DNA from: Desulfobacteraceae bacterium
GTDB taxonomy: Bacteria; Desulfobacterota; Desulfobacteria; Desulfobacterales; Desulfobacteraceae
Length of the DNA stretch: 64,000 nucleotides
Reading direction: 5' to 3'
Assembly (NCBI GenBank): GCA_016744295.1
Contig: JADGEQ010000013.1
Location: 1 to 64,000 of the forward strand
Within the stretch, counting starts at the first letter, position 1. Every line of letters starts with the position of its first letter. Below the pieces are notes generated by a model. It made no database searches. It was not told where the DNA came from and saw nothing but the letters and a program-made list of their open reading frames with translations. Position numbers and translations under genes: made by a program. Of the stretch, positions 16,351 to 25,027 are shown piece after piece.

Positions 16351-16635
16351 TCAGCCCTTGAGGTCCAGCATTTCTTTTTGAAGCATTCTTCCCTGCAAAG
16401 AAAAATGAAGGAGATACATGGGATCTGCCTTTTCGACAAGAGAACTTGTCACAGGACTAAATACAGTGGCAAGCTCCGATTCATCGCAGGTGGGAAGGTA
16501 AACCTGGAGTACCCTGCGATCTTTTAATCTGAAAAAATAAGATTTGCCTTCTCTGTCATACAAAGGATTCTTGCTTTTTGTCAATAAAAGTATGAAAAAT
16601 CTTGGAGTCATCACCGGAAATCCCGCTAATGACAA
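16351..16635 (-). CDS. DUF4123-like C-terminal fragment (type VI effector adaptor remnant)
   Basis: 94 residues whose core SYFFRLKDRRVLQVYLPTCD plus LATVFSPVTSSLVE and LLHFSLQG resembles the C-terminal half of DUF4123 adaptors (FR-x-DPRVL-LPT). DUF4123 proteins are normally 120-280 residues, so the N-terminal half is missing, either by truncation or because this is a minimal form. It is the first gene of the island, 20 bases before the duplicated helper gene. DUF4123 is known to load effectors onto VgrG spikes in type VI secretion; the match here is from memory and short. Confidence 0.5.
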   Translation of the reverse strand: MSLAGFPVMTPRFFILLLTKSKNPLYDREGKSYFFRLKDRRVLQVYLPTCDESELATVFSPVTSSLVEKADPMYLLHFSLQGRMLQKEMLDLKG

Positions 16636-16784
16636 TTTAAAATATCAATTCCAATAGTTAATAGTCGGGATTTGTTTGGCTCGAAGTAAAAAAAACTTTT
16701 TTCCCATCCGAAAAAGTCAATTTTCCTCCCCTGGGTGGTATGAAAAGTATTATTTGTTTAACTTTTACCACCAAAATAAAAACA

Positions 16785-16813
16785 TTGACAATTTATTCTC
16801 ACTGAAATAACAA
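16785..16813 (+). promoter_or_regulatory. Promoter of the 204-residue unknown gene
   Basis: TTGACA (16785-16790) and TAACAA (16808-16813) are 17 bases apart, about 40 bases before ATG 16853. Confidence 0.45.
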
Positions 16814-16852
16814 TGTTTAGTATATGATAACGCAAAAACAAAAAGAGAACCT

Positions 16853-17467
16853 ATGAATAAGAAGAAAACTTTTGGCACTTCACACCATGACCTCTTCACC
16901 GGCGAACCCATAGACATCAACGAACTTGTTTTGAAATTAGCCCAGAAACTGGCTGATCCCGCATCTGTCGGTGGTTCAAAGAAAAAAATGTCGTATAGCA
17001 TCTCACCTCTGGCCCAGGTCCTGATTAAAAAAGTAGCCCAGGAAACAGGGGCGACCCAGGGAAGTATTGTTGAGGCAGCGCCCCTTTTGTTTGCAAAAAT
17101 GGCCATGGACTCTTTGGAACGGCGCTCAACGGCGCTGGGAACACTGAAAACACTTAAGGAACAGATATCAAGATCCCTGTCTTCCTTTACAACACTGGCG
17201 CCACACCTCAAACCCTATACCGATCAAGTGGAAACGATAATGGAGGAAATCATGGACATGGAAAAAGAAGCAGTGGCAAGCAAGAACCTCCAGGGTGTAA
17301 GTATTGGCAATCACCCTTCTCTGAACGGATTAAAGATTGGAAAGGGGGGAGCGCCCCCCTATAACAAAGAAATCAGGGACTTTCTGGGAGAGAATGAACA
17401 GCTTGGCCCATTGTTTCAGCAATATCAGGAACAGGCCTCGTCTGAAATACCGGAAAAAAGACACTAG
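16853..17467 (+). CDS. Unknown helical protein
   Basis: 204 residues, no signal or membrane segment. YSISPLAQVLIKKVAQETGA followed by TQGSIVEAAPLLFAKMAMDS looks like a strand plus two helices of a ribbon-helix-helix-type DNA-binding fold, and residues 100-150 are predicted helical (DQVETIMEEIMDMEKEA). The C-terminus is Gly/Pro-rich. It is divergent from the DUF4123-like gene and precedes the acyl-CoA dehydrogenase by 56 bases. It may be a regulator, but the fold call is only a resemblance. Confidence 0.6.
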   Translation: MNKKKTFGTSHHDLFTGEPIDINELVLKLAQKLADPASVGGSKKKMSYSISPLAQVLIKKVAQETGATQGSIVEAAPLLFAKMAMDSLERRSTALGTLKTLKEQISRSLSSFTTLAPHLKPYTDQVETIMEEIMDMEKEAVASKNLQGVSIGNHPSLNGLKIGKGGAPPYNKEIRDFLGENEQLGPLFQQYQEQASSEIPEKRH

Positions 17468-17523
17468 GAATACTTGTAACTATTTTCAATACACTGATAA
17501 TTCGTACCAGGGAGGGAAATACC

Positions 17524-19332
17524 ATGGCAGAACAGATTGCAGATAGAAGAGACATTGAATTTGTATTATTTGATCAGTTAAAAGTTGATGAACTTTGTCA
17601 GTTGGAACAATTTAGTGATTTCAACAAAAAAACATTCACCATGCTGATAAATGAAGCCAGAAAATTTGCCGTTAAAGAAATTTTGCCCACTTACCAGGAA
17701 GGGGATCGGGAAGGTGTCAAATTTGAAAACGGGAAAGTAATTATTCCCGAATGCTACCGTCGACCCTTTAACCTTCTAAGGGAAGCCGAGTTTACTTCCA
17801 TGACTGAAGATCCTGAATACGGCGGACAAGGACTTCCCGAATCCATAGCAATTGCTGCAGCAGAATATCTTGTGGGAACAAATTTTGCCTTTGCCACCTA
17901 TTCCTTCCTGGGGCACGGAACCGGAAAAATGATTGAGCTGCTGGGCACCCAGAAACAAAAAGAGATCTATCTAAAAAAATTATACACAGCAGAATGGGGC
18001 GGCACCATGCTTCTTACCGAACCCAATGCCGGTTCGGATGTGGGCCTTTTGGAAACAACCGCAAAAAGAAATGATGACGGCACCTTCACACTTACCGGAA
18101 ACAAAATTTTTATCACCTCAGGCGACCATGACCTGACCGAGAACATCATTCATCCGGTACTGGCAAGAATTGAAGGCGCCCCCAAAGGGACAAAAGGAGT
18201 CTCCCTCTTTATCGTTCCAAAATATTGGGTAAATGAGGATGGTTCCATGGGAGAGGCAAACGATATCGTTTGCACCGGGGTGGAAGAGAAAATGGGAATC
18301 CACGGCAGTGCCACATGCAGTATGGCATTGGGCAGTAAGGGTAAATGCCGGGGAGTTATTCTCGGCCAGGAAAACAAAGGCATGAAAGTCATGTTTCATA
18401 TGATGAACGAAGCCAGGCTCGGCGTTGGTCTTCAGTCTTTTGCCCATGCTTCCAATGCCTATTTGTATGCATTGAATTATGCCAAACAACGGGTTCAGGG
18501 CCGGGCCCTTGAAGATGCCCTGGATCACTCCGCTCCTGCAGTAGCCATTATCAACCATCCCGATGTCAGAAGAATGCTTCTTGAAATGAAATCCCATGTG
18601 GAAGGCATGAGAAGTTTTACCTATTACACAGCCAATTGTTTTGACAAATCCGTCACTGCCAGAACACAGGAAGAAAGGGATAAAAACAAGATGCTCAGCG
18701 AGCTTCTCACTCCGGTGCTCAAGACATATAACAGCCAGAGAGGCTTTGATATGTGTGTAAAGGCCATGCAGGTGTTTGGCGGTGCCGGATACACAAAGGA
18801 TTACCCGGTTGAACAATTGACAAGGGATTGTAAAATAGCTTCCATTTACGAAGGAACCGACGGTATCCAGGCAATGGACCTTCTTGCAAGAAAACTGGGC
18901 ATGAATCAGGGCAAGGTGTTCCTGGATTTTATAAATGAGATAACAGATGTTGTCACCAAAGCAAAACCCTTTGAACAATTAAAAGGGATTGCCCGTAATA
19001 CTGAAATATTACTTCAAAGGCTGGCTGATTCAGCAATGCACATGGGAACAACGGCTATGTCCGGAAAGTTTAAGGTCGCCTTTGCCCACTCAGTTCCCTT
19101 TCTTGAAGTTATGGGGGACACGGTAATGGCCTGGATGCTGCTCTGGCGCGCCAATATTGCCAGTGAAAAATTGGGTGACAACCCCAAGAAAAAAGAGATC
19201 CCATTTCTCGAAGGTCAGATCAAAAGCGCTGATTTTTTTATTAATAACATCACACCCATGACCCTGGGCAAAATCGATTCAATTATAGCGTCCGGGGACG
19301 CAGCCATTACCATAGGTAATGATTCCTTTTAG
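17524..19332 (+). CDS. Long-form acyl-CoA dehydrogenase
   Basis: 602 residues, longer than the usual 380-residue enzymes because of an N-terminal extension and a C-terminal domain, as in the AcdA/DmdC-like branch. The FAD/substrate region (LTEPNAGSDVG, TGNKIFITSGDH) and the catalytic-base segment IYEGTDGIQAMDLLARK are intact. It oxidises an acyl-CoA to the enoyl-CoA, passing electrons to ETF. CAGGGAGGGAAATACC precedes the ATG. No beta-oxidation or ETF genes are adjacent, so its chain-length range cannot be told. Confidence 0.92.
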   Translation: MAEQIADRRDIEFVLFDQLKVDELCQLEQFSDFNKKTFTMLINEARKFAVKEILPTYQEGDREGVKFENGKVIIPECYRRPFNLLREAEFTSMTEDPEYGGQGLPESIAIAAAEYLVGTNFAFATYSFLGHGTGKMIELLGTQKQKEIYLKKLYTAEWGGTMLLTEPNAGSDVGLLETTAKRNDDGTFTLTGNKIFITSGDHDLTENIIHPVLARIEGAPKGTKGVSLFIVPKYWVNEDGSMGEANDIVCTGVEEKMGIHGSATCSMALGSKGKCRGVILGQENKGMKVMFHMMNEARLGVGLQSFAHASNAYLYALNYAKQRVQGRALEDALDHSAPAVAIINHPDVRRMLLEMKSHVEGMRSFTYYTANCFDKSVTARTQEERDKNKMLSELLTPVLKTYNSQRGFDMCVKAMQVFGGAGYTKDYPVEQLTRDCKIASIYEGTDGIQAMDLLARKLGMNQGKVFLDFINEITDVVTKAKPFEQLKGIARNTEILLQRLADSAMHMGTTAMSGKFKVAFAHSVPFLEVMGDTVMAWMLLWRANIASEKLGDNPKKKEIPFLEGQIKSADFFINNITPMTLGKIDSIIASGDAAITIGNDSF

Positions 19333-19354
19333 ATTTTTTCCGGGACCGGGTTTT

Positions 19355-20077
19355 TTAATATCGAGTCGGATTTGCTGCTGCTGGAACCCTAGTTCTTTTT
19401 ATTTTTCCCTGATCCAGATAAAGGATACGTTGACATAGCCTGCGGACGATTTTTGTGTCATGGGAGATGAACAAAAGGCTTAGCCCCATCTCTTTTTGCA
19501 TGGTCATTAGAATTTTGATTATTTTCACCTGCTGGGGAAGATCCAGGCTGACAAGTGCTTCGTCGCAGATCAAAAGCTTTGGAGAAACAGACAGGGCCCT
19601 TGCAATGGCAACCCTCTGACATTGGCCGCCGCTGAGCTGACCGGGTTTCAAGCAGCCTGATGATTTTGGCAGACCCAAAATTTCCATCAAGTGATCCGCT
19701 TTTCTAAGGCGCTCTTTTTTTGTACCCATGCCAAAGGCTGCCATGGGCTCCATGATGGTGGCTCGTATTGGCAGAAAGGGGTTCAGATAGACTTTAGGGT
19801 CTTGCCATATCATCTGGACCCTTGAAAAATGGATTCTTTTGGCCCTGTTTCGGGAATATGAAATTGTTTTGCCCATGAACCTTACCCGGCCTGAATCAGG
19901 CCTGTCCATACCAAGGGCGATTCTGGCAATGGTGGTTTTCCCGCTTCCGCTGGGGCCGATCAGGCCCAGGGCTTCTGACCCGGCGATGTCGAACCCTACC
20001 CCTTTGAGCACACTTTGGCGGTCAATACCGGCTCTGCCATAGGATTTGCTGATGTTTTGCAGTTCAAAAAAGCTCAT
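19355..20077 (-). CDS. ABC transporter ATPase, NikE/OppF-like
   Basis: 240 residues from ATG 20077, which overlaps the stop of the preceding gene (ATGA) and has CAGGAGACCCC upstream; longer ATG options would overlap further. Walker A is GPSGSGKTT, signature LSGGQCQRVAIARAL, Walker B LLICDEA followed by LVSLD and the H-loop SHD. It is the second ATPase of a nickel/oligopeptide-type importer; the usual C-terminal Cys-rich extension of Opp ATPases is absent, as in Nik proteins. Confidence 0.88.
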   Translation of the reverse strand: MSFFELQNISKSYGRAGIDRQSVLKGVGFDIAGSEALGLIGPSGSGKTTIARIALGMDRPDSGRVRFMGKTISYSRNRAKRIHFSRVQMIWQDPKVYLNPFLPIRATIMEPMAAFGMGTKKERLRKADHLMEILGLPKSSGCLKPGQLSGGQCQRVAIARALSVSPKLLICDEALVSLDLPQQVKIIKILMTMQKEMGLSLLFISHDTKIVRRLCQRILYLDQGKIKRTRVPAAANPTRY

Positions 20078-20883
20078 GGGGTCTCCTGGAGAAAGTGCAT
20101 GGCATCGACCAGCTCCCTTGTATGGGGATGGCCCTGGCATGAAAGTATCTGGGACGGAGTACCTGCCTCCACCTGCCGTCCCTGAAAGAAGATAACCAGA
20201 AAATCGGCCAGGCCACAGAGAATGCCCAGGTCGTGGGAGATGACAATGGCTGAAGACAGGCTTGTTCTTGTATAATCCTTGAGCAGCATCAGCAGGTGGT
20301 CCCTGTTGGTGTCGTCCTGGCCGGCTGTGGGTTCGTCGGCAATCAGGATTCTGGGCCTGAGACCAAAGGCTATTGCCATGAGGACTCTTTGACGCTGACC
20401 GCCGCTCAGCTGAAAGGGGTAACGGTCAAAAAAAGAGGCGGAAAGTCCAACCTTTTCCATGGCTTGCCAAGTTTGTTTTTGCCCTGTTTTTTGGTCCCAT
20501 CCAAAGGCCTGGATCAGGGCGTCAGAGATTTGAATGCCCACCCTTACCCCGGGATCCAGGGCGCTGGAAGGGCTTTGGAACAAGAAAAGAATGTCTTGTC
20601 CTAATTTAAATCCAGGTTGCTTTGTTTTTCCGGGAAAAAGCGGGCGATCGGCAAAGTTCATCTTTCCGGAAAGAATTCTGACAGGTCTGGACAGAAGCCC
20701 TGACAGGGCTGAAGCAGTAAGGGTTTTGCCTGATCCGCTCTCTCCGGCTATGCCCAGAATCATTCCCGGTTCCAGGCAAAAATTGATGTTCTCAACCAGA
20801 CAGATTGCAGGGCAGCCAGGTGATTTAATGCCCACGGACAGATTCTCGACAGTCAGGATGGACATGTTTTTTGACAGGTTCAT
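20074..20883 (-). CDS. ABC transporter ATPase, NikD/OppD-like
   Basis: 269 residues. ATG 20883 overlaps the previous stop codon (ATGA). Walker A GESGSGKT, signature LSGGQRQRVLMAIAFG, Walker B ILIADEPTAGQD and H-loop ISHDLG are present. Together with the following ATPase it powers the two permeases encoded immediately upstream. No Cys-rich C-terminal extension is seen. Confidence 0.88.
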   Translation of the reverse strand: MNLSKNMSILTVENLSVGIKSPGCPAICLVENINFCLEPGMILGIAGESGSGKTLTASALSGLLSRPVRILSGKMNFADRPLFPGKTKQPGFKLGQDILFLFQSPSSALDPGVRVGIQISDALIQAFGWDQKTGQKQTWQAMEKVGLSASFFDRYPFQLSGGQRQRVLMAIAFGLRPRILIADEPTAGQDDTNRDHLLMLLKDYTRTSLSSAIVISHDLGILCGLADFLVIFFQGRQVEAGTPSQILSCQGHPHTRELVDAMHFLQETP

Positions 20884-21683
20884 GATATCTTTGATCCTTT
20901 TCCTATCAGGTTCAGGGCCGTCACCACCAGTGTGATGGCCATGCCCGGGGCCATTATAAGCCAGGGGGCCCGGGTCATGTATATGGTCGCTTCCTGGAGC
21001 ATTCTTCCCCATTCAGGTGCAGGCGGAGCCGGGCCCAGGCCCAGGTAGCTCAGACCGGAAAACGCCAGTATGACCCGGCCGGTCTTGAGTGCAGCAGCAG
21101 CCATGACAGGGGCTTTCATCTGGGGCAGGATATAATGGGTCACAAGTCTTGTTTTCTTTATTCCTGCAGCCTGCCCGGCCAGCACATATTCCCGTTGCAA
21201 GGCAGACAGGGTAAGTCCCCTGATCAGCCTGGCCCACCAGGGCCAGTTGGCTGCAATAAGTCCCAGGATAAGGCTTGTCATGGTCCCTCCCAGGAGTCCT
21301 GCGATCACAAGTGTCAGGATCAGTCCTGGAACTGCCAGTCCCACATCTATGACTGCTGTTAAAAAAAATTTGGGCACCCCCCTTGCCAGGGCCGCAAGAA
21401 CCCCGATGATGCCGCCCAGAGCAAGGGATAGAAGGGATGCTGTCAAGGCTGCTGACATTGAGATTCTGGCACCAAAAATTATCCTGGACAAAACACAGCG
21501 TCCCAGCTGATCCGTGCCCAGAGGAAAGGAAAGAGAGGGAGGCTCAAGGCGATGACCAAGATCTGTTTCCAGGGGAGTTCGAGGTGCAAGCAGGGGGGCT
21601 GTCAAGGCTGTCATGGCCAGGACAAAAAAGATAAGCCATCCAGCTGTTTTGCCCGGGCCGGGCATGTGAATTAAGATCTTCAC
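20880..21683 (-). CDS. ABC transporter permease, NikC/DppC-like
   Basis: 267 residues, GTG start (GTGA overlap with the previous stop). Six helices; the EAA-like loop is AGQAAGIKKTRLVTHYILPQ and the GTDQLGRCVLSRIIFGARIS block is typical of DppC/NikC proteins. Confidence 0.88.
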   Translation of the reverse strand: MKILIHMPGPGKTAGWLIFFVLAMTALTAPLLAPRTPLETDLGHRLEPPSLSFPLGTDQLGRCVLSRIIFGARISMSAALTASLLSLALGGIIGVLAALARGVPKFFLTAVIDVGLAVPGLILTLVIAGLLGGTMTSLILGLIAANWPWWARLIRGLTLSALQREYVLAGQAAGIKKTRLVTHYILPQMKAPVMAAAALKTGRVILAFSGLSYLGLGPAPPAPEWGRMLQEATIYMTRAPWLIMAPGMAITLVVTALNLIGKGSKIS

Positions 21684-22612
21684 TGGGTGTTTCCCATCTG
21701 GGGATCAAGGTACAACTGGGCAAAATCTGAAAAACTGTTGACCAGAACAAAGAGAAAGGAGATCAACAGCACCAGGGCCTGAGCAGTGGGCAGATCCCGC
21801 CCCATGACCGCCTCGACGGTCAGTCGGCCGATGCCGGGCCAGGCAAATACACTCTCCACAATCACAGCCCCGCCAAGGAGCTGGCCCAGGCAGATTCCCC
21901 ACATGGTCACCATTGGGGGCAATGCGGCCGGCAGGATGTGTCGGACCAGGACTTTTTTTTTGCCCAGTCCTTTGGCAAAAGCAAAACGAATGTGATCCAT
22001 GGACATGGTGCGTATCAGAATGGCCCTGAGCACATTTCCATGGAAAAACGCCAGGCCGAGGGCCAGGGTAGCTGAGGGCAGGACAAGATGGGCCAGGGTT
22101 CCCCGGCCTGCAATGGGAAAAATTCGAAATTTGAGGGAGAGCACGTAGACCAGCATAAGGCCGATCCAGAAAGAGGGCATGGCCGTTAAAACAACGGTCA
22201 TGGCCTGGATCAGGCGGTCAACAAACCGGTTGCGAAATACAGCAGACAGTGTTCCGCTCAGGACCGACATTACCAGAACCATGCCAAAGGCTGTCCCGGC
22301 AAGTTCAAGGGTGGCGGGAAAACGGGCAAAGATTTCTTGAACAACTGGCCGGCCTGTATGCCAGCTTTGGCCAAAGTCTCCTTTAAGAATTTTTTTCAGC
22401 CAGGAAAAATATTGAATTTTCCAGGGAGCGTCCAGGCCCAGTTCCTTTCTTAGAGCAAGGATCTGGTTTCTGGCCGGAGTCTCGTTTTGATTGTTCAGGA
22501 TAATTTGGGCCGCATCTCCGGGAGCAAGGGAAAAAAGTGCAAAGGTGCCAAGGCTTATGCTCCACAAAACAAAGGCCAGGTAAAACAGTTTTTTGGCCAC
22601 AACTGGCATCAT
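21680..22612 (-). CDS. ABC transporter permease, NikB/DppB-like
   Basis: 310 residues. ATG 22612 overlaps the stop of the methyltransferase gene; an earlier ATG (22642) lies inside that gene. Six helices and the EAA-like loop AFAKGLGKKKVLVRHILPAA followed by LGGAVIVESVFAWPGIGRL identify the DppB/NikB permease, the first subunit of the pair. Confidence 0.88.
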   Translation of the reverse strand: MMPVVAKKLFYLAFVLWSISLGTFALFSLAPGDAAQIILNNQNETPARNQILALRKELGLDAPWKIQYFSWLKKILKGDFGQSWHTGRPVVQEIFARFPATLELAGTAFGMVLVMSVLSGTLSAVFRNRFVDRLIQAMTVVLTAMPSFWIGLMLVYVLSLKFRIFPIAGRGTLAHLVLPSATLALGLAFFHGNVLRAILIRTMSMDHIRFAFAKGLGKKKVLVRHILPAALPPMVTMWGICLGQLLGGAVIVESVFAWPGIGRLTVEAVMGRDLPTAQALVLLISFLFVLVNSFSDFAQLYLDPQMGNTQ

Positions 22613-23487
22613 ATTTTTTTTTCCTCTGCCACAACCTGCCAAAAAAGAGCTTCCAGCCTGGCTTTGCCCTTTATTTGCACCCTGCCTCGGACCAGGTGGG
22701 GGAAAAGGGCTTTTTGGATAGCATTGCCAAGTTTTTTCGGACAGGTATCAAACATTGCAAAATAGGCTGAAAAATAGTCTTTAACCTCTTGCTCTTCTGC
22801 ATCCAGGACCACGGGTAGACTGAGACTGAATTTTTTGGGCCACCTGCCTGCTGCCTGAAGAAAATTTTGGGCGCATTCCATGTGAAATCCGGCAGACGGA
22901 CAGGAAATATCCATGACCTGGTTCCATATATCACGGCGAATAGGAAAGGTTTCCCTGCCATCTCCTGTTACCAGGATACAGGTTTTGGCTGCAAGTCTCT
23001 CCATGGAGAAAAGGCCCTTGACCGTGCAGGCTTCGGGAAAAAAGACTGCTGCTGCAACATCATGGGTGGTTTGGGGCAAAAATGTTCGAAAGTCTGCTGC
23101 CAGGGGCGTAACAGGAAGGCCCGGCCAGTTTTTAGACCTTTGTTTTACAACCTGGATCATGCCCGGGGAATTGTCCAGTGCAGTGACATGAACCTTTTTT
23201 TGGGCCATGGCAAATGACAGATTACCAGGTCCGCACCCAATATCCAGCAGCGTCTCTCCTGGCCGGACAATACCGTAATCTATCATCCTGTCGGCAAGGG
23301 CTGTTCCAATTTTTTCCGACTGTCCGGTCATTTTGTCCCAGACACCTGAGACCTTGTTGTAAAAGGCCTGCCATAGCTCAGGATTACTATTCTGGGTCTG
23401 TTTGAGATAGGATCGGTTCTGATTGGTATTCCACAGGGCTTCCCAATGGTCCATCAGGATTGGATCAGTTTTGAACTGCGGGGTCAT
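22609..23487 (-). CDS. SAM-dependent methyltransferase inside a Nik/Opp-type operon
   Basis: 292 residues from ATG 23487, which has AAGGAGCCTTAAG upstream; the 50 codons before it overlap the preceding gene's end and look like untranslated sequence. SAM motif I is LLDIGCGPGNLSFAMA and motif II VTALDNSPGMI. Its stop overlaps the permease start, so it is a true operon member. A methyltransferase between a binding protein and permeases suggests modification or processing of a chelator or metallophore, but no such product is demonstrated here. Confidence 0.85.
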   Translation of the reverse strand: MTPQFKTDPILMDHWEALWNTNQNRSYLKQTQNSNPELWQAFYNKVSGVWDKMTGQSEKIGTALADRMIDYGIVRPGETLLDIGCGPGNLSFAMAQKKVHVTALDNSPGMIQVVKQRSKNWPGLPVTPLAADFRTFLPQTTHDVAAAVFFPEACTVKGLFSMERLAAKTCILVTGDGRETFPIRRDIWNQVMDISCPSAGFHMECAQNFLQAAGRWPKKFSLSLPVVLDAEEQEVKDYFSAYFAMFDTCPKKLGNAIQKALFPHLVRGRVQIKGKARLEALFWQVVAEEKKI

Positions 23488-23533
23488 CTTAAGGCTCCTT
23501 GGATCTTCTGCTGAGTTTGTGTAAAATAGGTTT

Positions 23534-25027
23534 TCATGGCAAATTTGCCGGGCGGGCATCCACAAGCTGGGGCCTAAAATTCTGGTCCAGGAAAAAATTT
23601 GCCACCCGGTCTGTATGGGCATAATAGCTGATATCATGGTAAAGGGGTAAAAGCGGCAGGTCCCGGGAAAAATCCTGTGACAGCTTTTGGTAGATTTTTT
23701 GGCGTTGGGAAAAATCTATCTCATGGCGTGCCTGATCGATAAGATCATCTGTCTTTGGACATCCGCAGCCATAATAACGGGGGCCCTTTGATGCCACATA
23801 ATAGGTATAAAAAAAATCAGGGACCCCGGTCATAAGGGTGTTGGGCTGAAGGGCCAGATGAAAATTACCTTTCTGGATCGCCTGGTAATAGGCTCCGGGC
23901 TCTAGCACGGAAATTGCTGCCCTAAAACCAGCTGCTGCAAGCCGGGCTTGGAGCAGCTGGGCAATGTCCAAGTAGGGCCAGCGGCCGAGTGTCCCTGCGT
24001 GAACTATTATCCTGACCAATGATTTTACAGGCACGGGGGACGGCAGGGGCGAAACAATAAGATTACCAAAGGCCCAATCCCGGGCCAGGGGGGTAAACGG
24101 ATCATTGGCCACCCGACCGGCTCCCGAAGCAAGGGCCTTGACCATCCGGGTCCGCTCCATAATGCCTGCCAGCCAATGCCGGGCCTGGCTCTGCCTGAAC
24201 AACTCTGTCCGGCAGTTAAACAGCAGGTAATGGGTTGTGGCAACCTCCACCTGTTTAAGACAGATCCCGGGCCAATCCTTTAATGTTTCTGCCTGCTGGG
24301 GAAGGATGGCTCCCACATCGGCCAGGGCATCCACTTCTCCTGCCATCAATGCCATGGCCCGGGTCTGGGGATCGACCAGGGTTCTGAAAACCACCCTGTC
24401 AAAGCCTGGCCCAGGCCCCCAATGCCCGGCAAAGGCCGTTAACCCGACAAAATCTCCCGCCCTTGCCTTTTCAAGGCAAAACGGGCCTGTGCCGATCATG
24501 CCGGTCAGAAGGCCATTCGGGTCAAAACTTTTGGGATGGAGGACCGGGCTTGAATAATAGGAAACCATGTTGGGGAAATCCGGGCTGGACTTTTTCAGAT
24601 AAAAGGTTAGTTCCAGAGGCCCGCTTGCTTCCAGGCGGTCAAGATCTCTGTATACACCTGCAGGATCATATTTCGGACTTGAGGCTATCCTGAGGATAGA
24701 GGCCCGGACCAGCCCGGCCGTCATCGGGGTGCGGTCATGGAATAAAACCTTTTTTTGCAGCTGAAAGACCCAGGTTCGGCATTTGTCACGGCTTGTCCAT
24801 TTTCTGGCCAGCCAGGGCCGGGCCTTGAGGTTTTCGTCCAGATAGGTGAGGGCTTCCCAGGTATTGGTGGAACCGTGCAGAAAGGTCCGGCTGTCCGGAC
24901 CGTCAAGAAAATCCCGGCCCACGCCGATTACAAGTTTCGACTCTCCGGCCTGCACACCTGTCAGTAAAAGGCCGGCTGCCCATGCGAGCACAGCCAGCTC
25001 TATTAATCTGTGAAGAACTTTTCTCAA
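23534..25027 (-). CDS. Periplasmic binding protein of nickel/oligopeptide ABC importer (SBP_bac_5)
   Basis: About 497 residues if a TTG at 25027 is the start; this TTG overlaps the receptor stop (TTGA) and gives a signal peptide (LRKVLHRLIELAVLAWAAG...LTGVQA). An upstream in-frame ATG (about 25054) would lie well inside the receptor gene. Typical family blocks are WEALTYLDENLKARPWLARK, FHDRTPMTAG (charged rim of the site) and TGPFCLEKA. His/Arg-rich C-terminal half may bind a metal chelate. First soluble component of the importer encoded downstream. Confidence 0.82.
   Translation of the reverse strand: MRKVLHRLIELAVLAWAAGLLLTGVQAGESKLVIGVGRDFLDGPDSRTFLHGSTNTWEALTYLDENLKARPWLARKWTSRDKCRTWVFQLQKKVLFHDRTPMTAGLVRASILRIASSPKYDPAGVYRDLDRLEASGPLELTFYLKKSSPDFPNMVSYYSSPVLHPKSFDPNGLLTGMIGTGPFCLEKARAGDFVGLTAFAGHWGPGPGFDRVVFRTLVDPQTRAMALMAGEVDALADVGAILPQQAETLKDWPGICLKQVEVATTHYLLFNCRTELFRQSQARHWLAGIMERTRMVKALASGAGRVANDPFTPLARDWAFGNLIVSPLPSPVPVKSLVRIIVHAGTLGRWPYLDIAQLLQARLAAAGFRAAISVLEPGAYYQAIQKGNFHLALQPNTLMTGVPDFFYTYYVASKGPRYYGCGCPKTDDLIDQARHEIDFSQRQKIYQKLSQDFSRDLPLLPLYHDISYYAHTDRVANFFLDQNFRPQLVDARPANLP

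Noticed and set aside
18118-18978. 286-codon reverse frame inside the acyl-CoA dehydrogenase gene
   Set aside because: Antisense shadow of a gene with clear family motifs.
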